From: Bacteroidales bacterium UBA1722
GTDB lineage: Bacteria > Bacteroidota > Bacteroidia > Bacteroidales > UBA932
Length of the DNA: 5,314 nucleotides
Direction: 5' to 3'
Assembly: GCA_002317435.1 (NCBI GenBank)
Contig: DCIQ01000211.1
Location: forward strand, 1-5,314
Shown here: piece after piece, positions 5,200 through 5,314 of the stretch
Layout of the letters: each line of letters begins with the position of its first letter
Position numbering within the stretch: position 1 is the first letter of the stretch
The notes under the pieces: model-generated
The model's database searches: none
Seen by the model: the letters and a program-made list of their open reading frames with translations, nothing else
Told to the model about the DNA's origin: nothing
Made by a program: the position numbers and the translations under genes

Positions 5200-5314
5200 T
5201 TCTTATACTTGAAGCGTTTCGGCTCGACACTGCCCAGACGCATCTTCTTGTTCTCTTCATATTCGGAATAGGTCCCCTCGAAGAAATACACCTGGGAATC
5301 CCCCTCGAATGCCA
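5187..5314 (-). CDS. ettA: EttA-like ABC-F ATPase, C-terminal fragment (5' part outside window)
   Basis: Reading the minus strand from the right edge gives 41 codons and a TAG stop at 5189-5187. The peptide includes AFEGDSQVYFFEGTYSEYEE and then KKMRLGSVEPKRFKYKKLKE. This matches the C-terminal end of EttA, where E. coli has AFEGDSQVTFFDGNFTEYEE followed by an EPKR(I/V)KY tail. EttA is an ABC-F protein that binds the ribosomal E site and controls entry into elongation according to the ATP/ADP state (family knowledge). No ATPase motif is in the visible part, so function is assigned only from this tail. The gene converges on the CCA enzyme with a single base between stop codons, and its final Leu-Lys-Glu codons form one arm of the shared hairpin. 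Confidence 0.85.
   Translation of the reverse strand, partial: AFEGDSQVYFFEGTYSEYEENKKMRLGSVEPKRFKYKKLKE

Noticed and set aside
1..5314. tRNA, rRNA, CRISPR arrays, insertion sequences, integrase sites or riboswitches, including a B12 riboswitch before the ATPase/adenosyltransferase operon.
   Set aside because: No repeat-spacer pattern, cloverleaf or terminal repeats were seen. The roughly 60-base operon leader is too short for a cobalamin riboswitch.

Overview
This is an ordinary-looking chromosomal housekeeping stretch from a member of the Bacteroidota, most likely order Bacteroidales. Two observations point there. The proteins have Bacteroidales character, above all the small acidic DUF2795 protein, the MacB/LolD-type ATPase and HolA. 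In addition, five intergenic sites match the Bacteroidota sigma -7 box TAnnTTTG, each placed just upstream of a plausible start codon. I cannot fix the genus. I see no transposase, integrase, phage gene, CRISPR array, tRNA, rRNA or long repeat.

Layout from left to right. Positions 1-212 (minus) hold a nearly complete DUF2795 protein that runs off the window, with its own promoter at 290-321. Positions 308-841 (minus) encode a PduO-type cob(I)alamin adenosyltransferase. It lies 7 bases downstream of a minus-strand ABC ATPase (849-1559), so the two probably form an operon. A compact divergent promoter region (1560-1692) separates the ATPase from plus-strand folE (1693-2292, GTP cyclohydrolase I). 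folE converges on minus-strand holA (2305-3354, DNA polymerase III delta). A 46-base divergent region (3355-3400) then separates holA from a plus-strand pair: a small HsdR-N-like putative nuclease-fold protein (3401-3748) and, 6 bases later, the CCA tRNA nucleotidyltransferase (3755-5185). The last 128 bases (minus) are the C-terminus of an EttA-like ABC-F protein, whose stop codon is one base from that of the CCA enzyme.

The genes serve separate core functions: cofactor B12 activation, a membrane-associated ABC system, the first step of pterin/folate synthesis, clamp loading in replication, tRNA 3'-end maturation and ribosome-associated ABC-F activity. I do not see one shared pathway.

I did not find a clearly new biological system. 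The best leads are architectural. They are two divergent promoters interlocked in a perfect 11-base inverted repeat; a back-to-back promoter pair in which both -7 boxes sit exactly 4 bases from the ATG, predicting leaderless mRNAs for holA and its neighbour; a hairpin made from the last codons of two convergent genes with both stop codons in its loop; and an uncharacterised small PD-(D/E)xK-like protein coupled to the CCA-adding enzyme.
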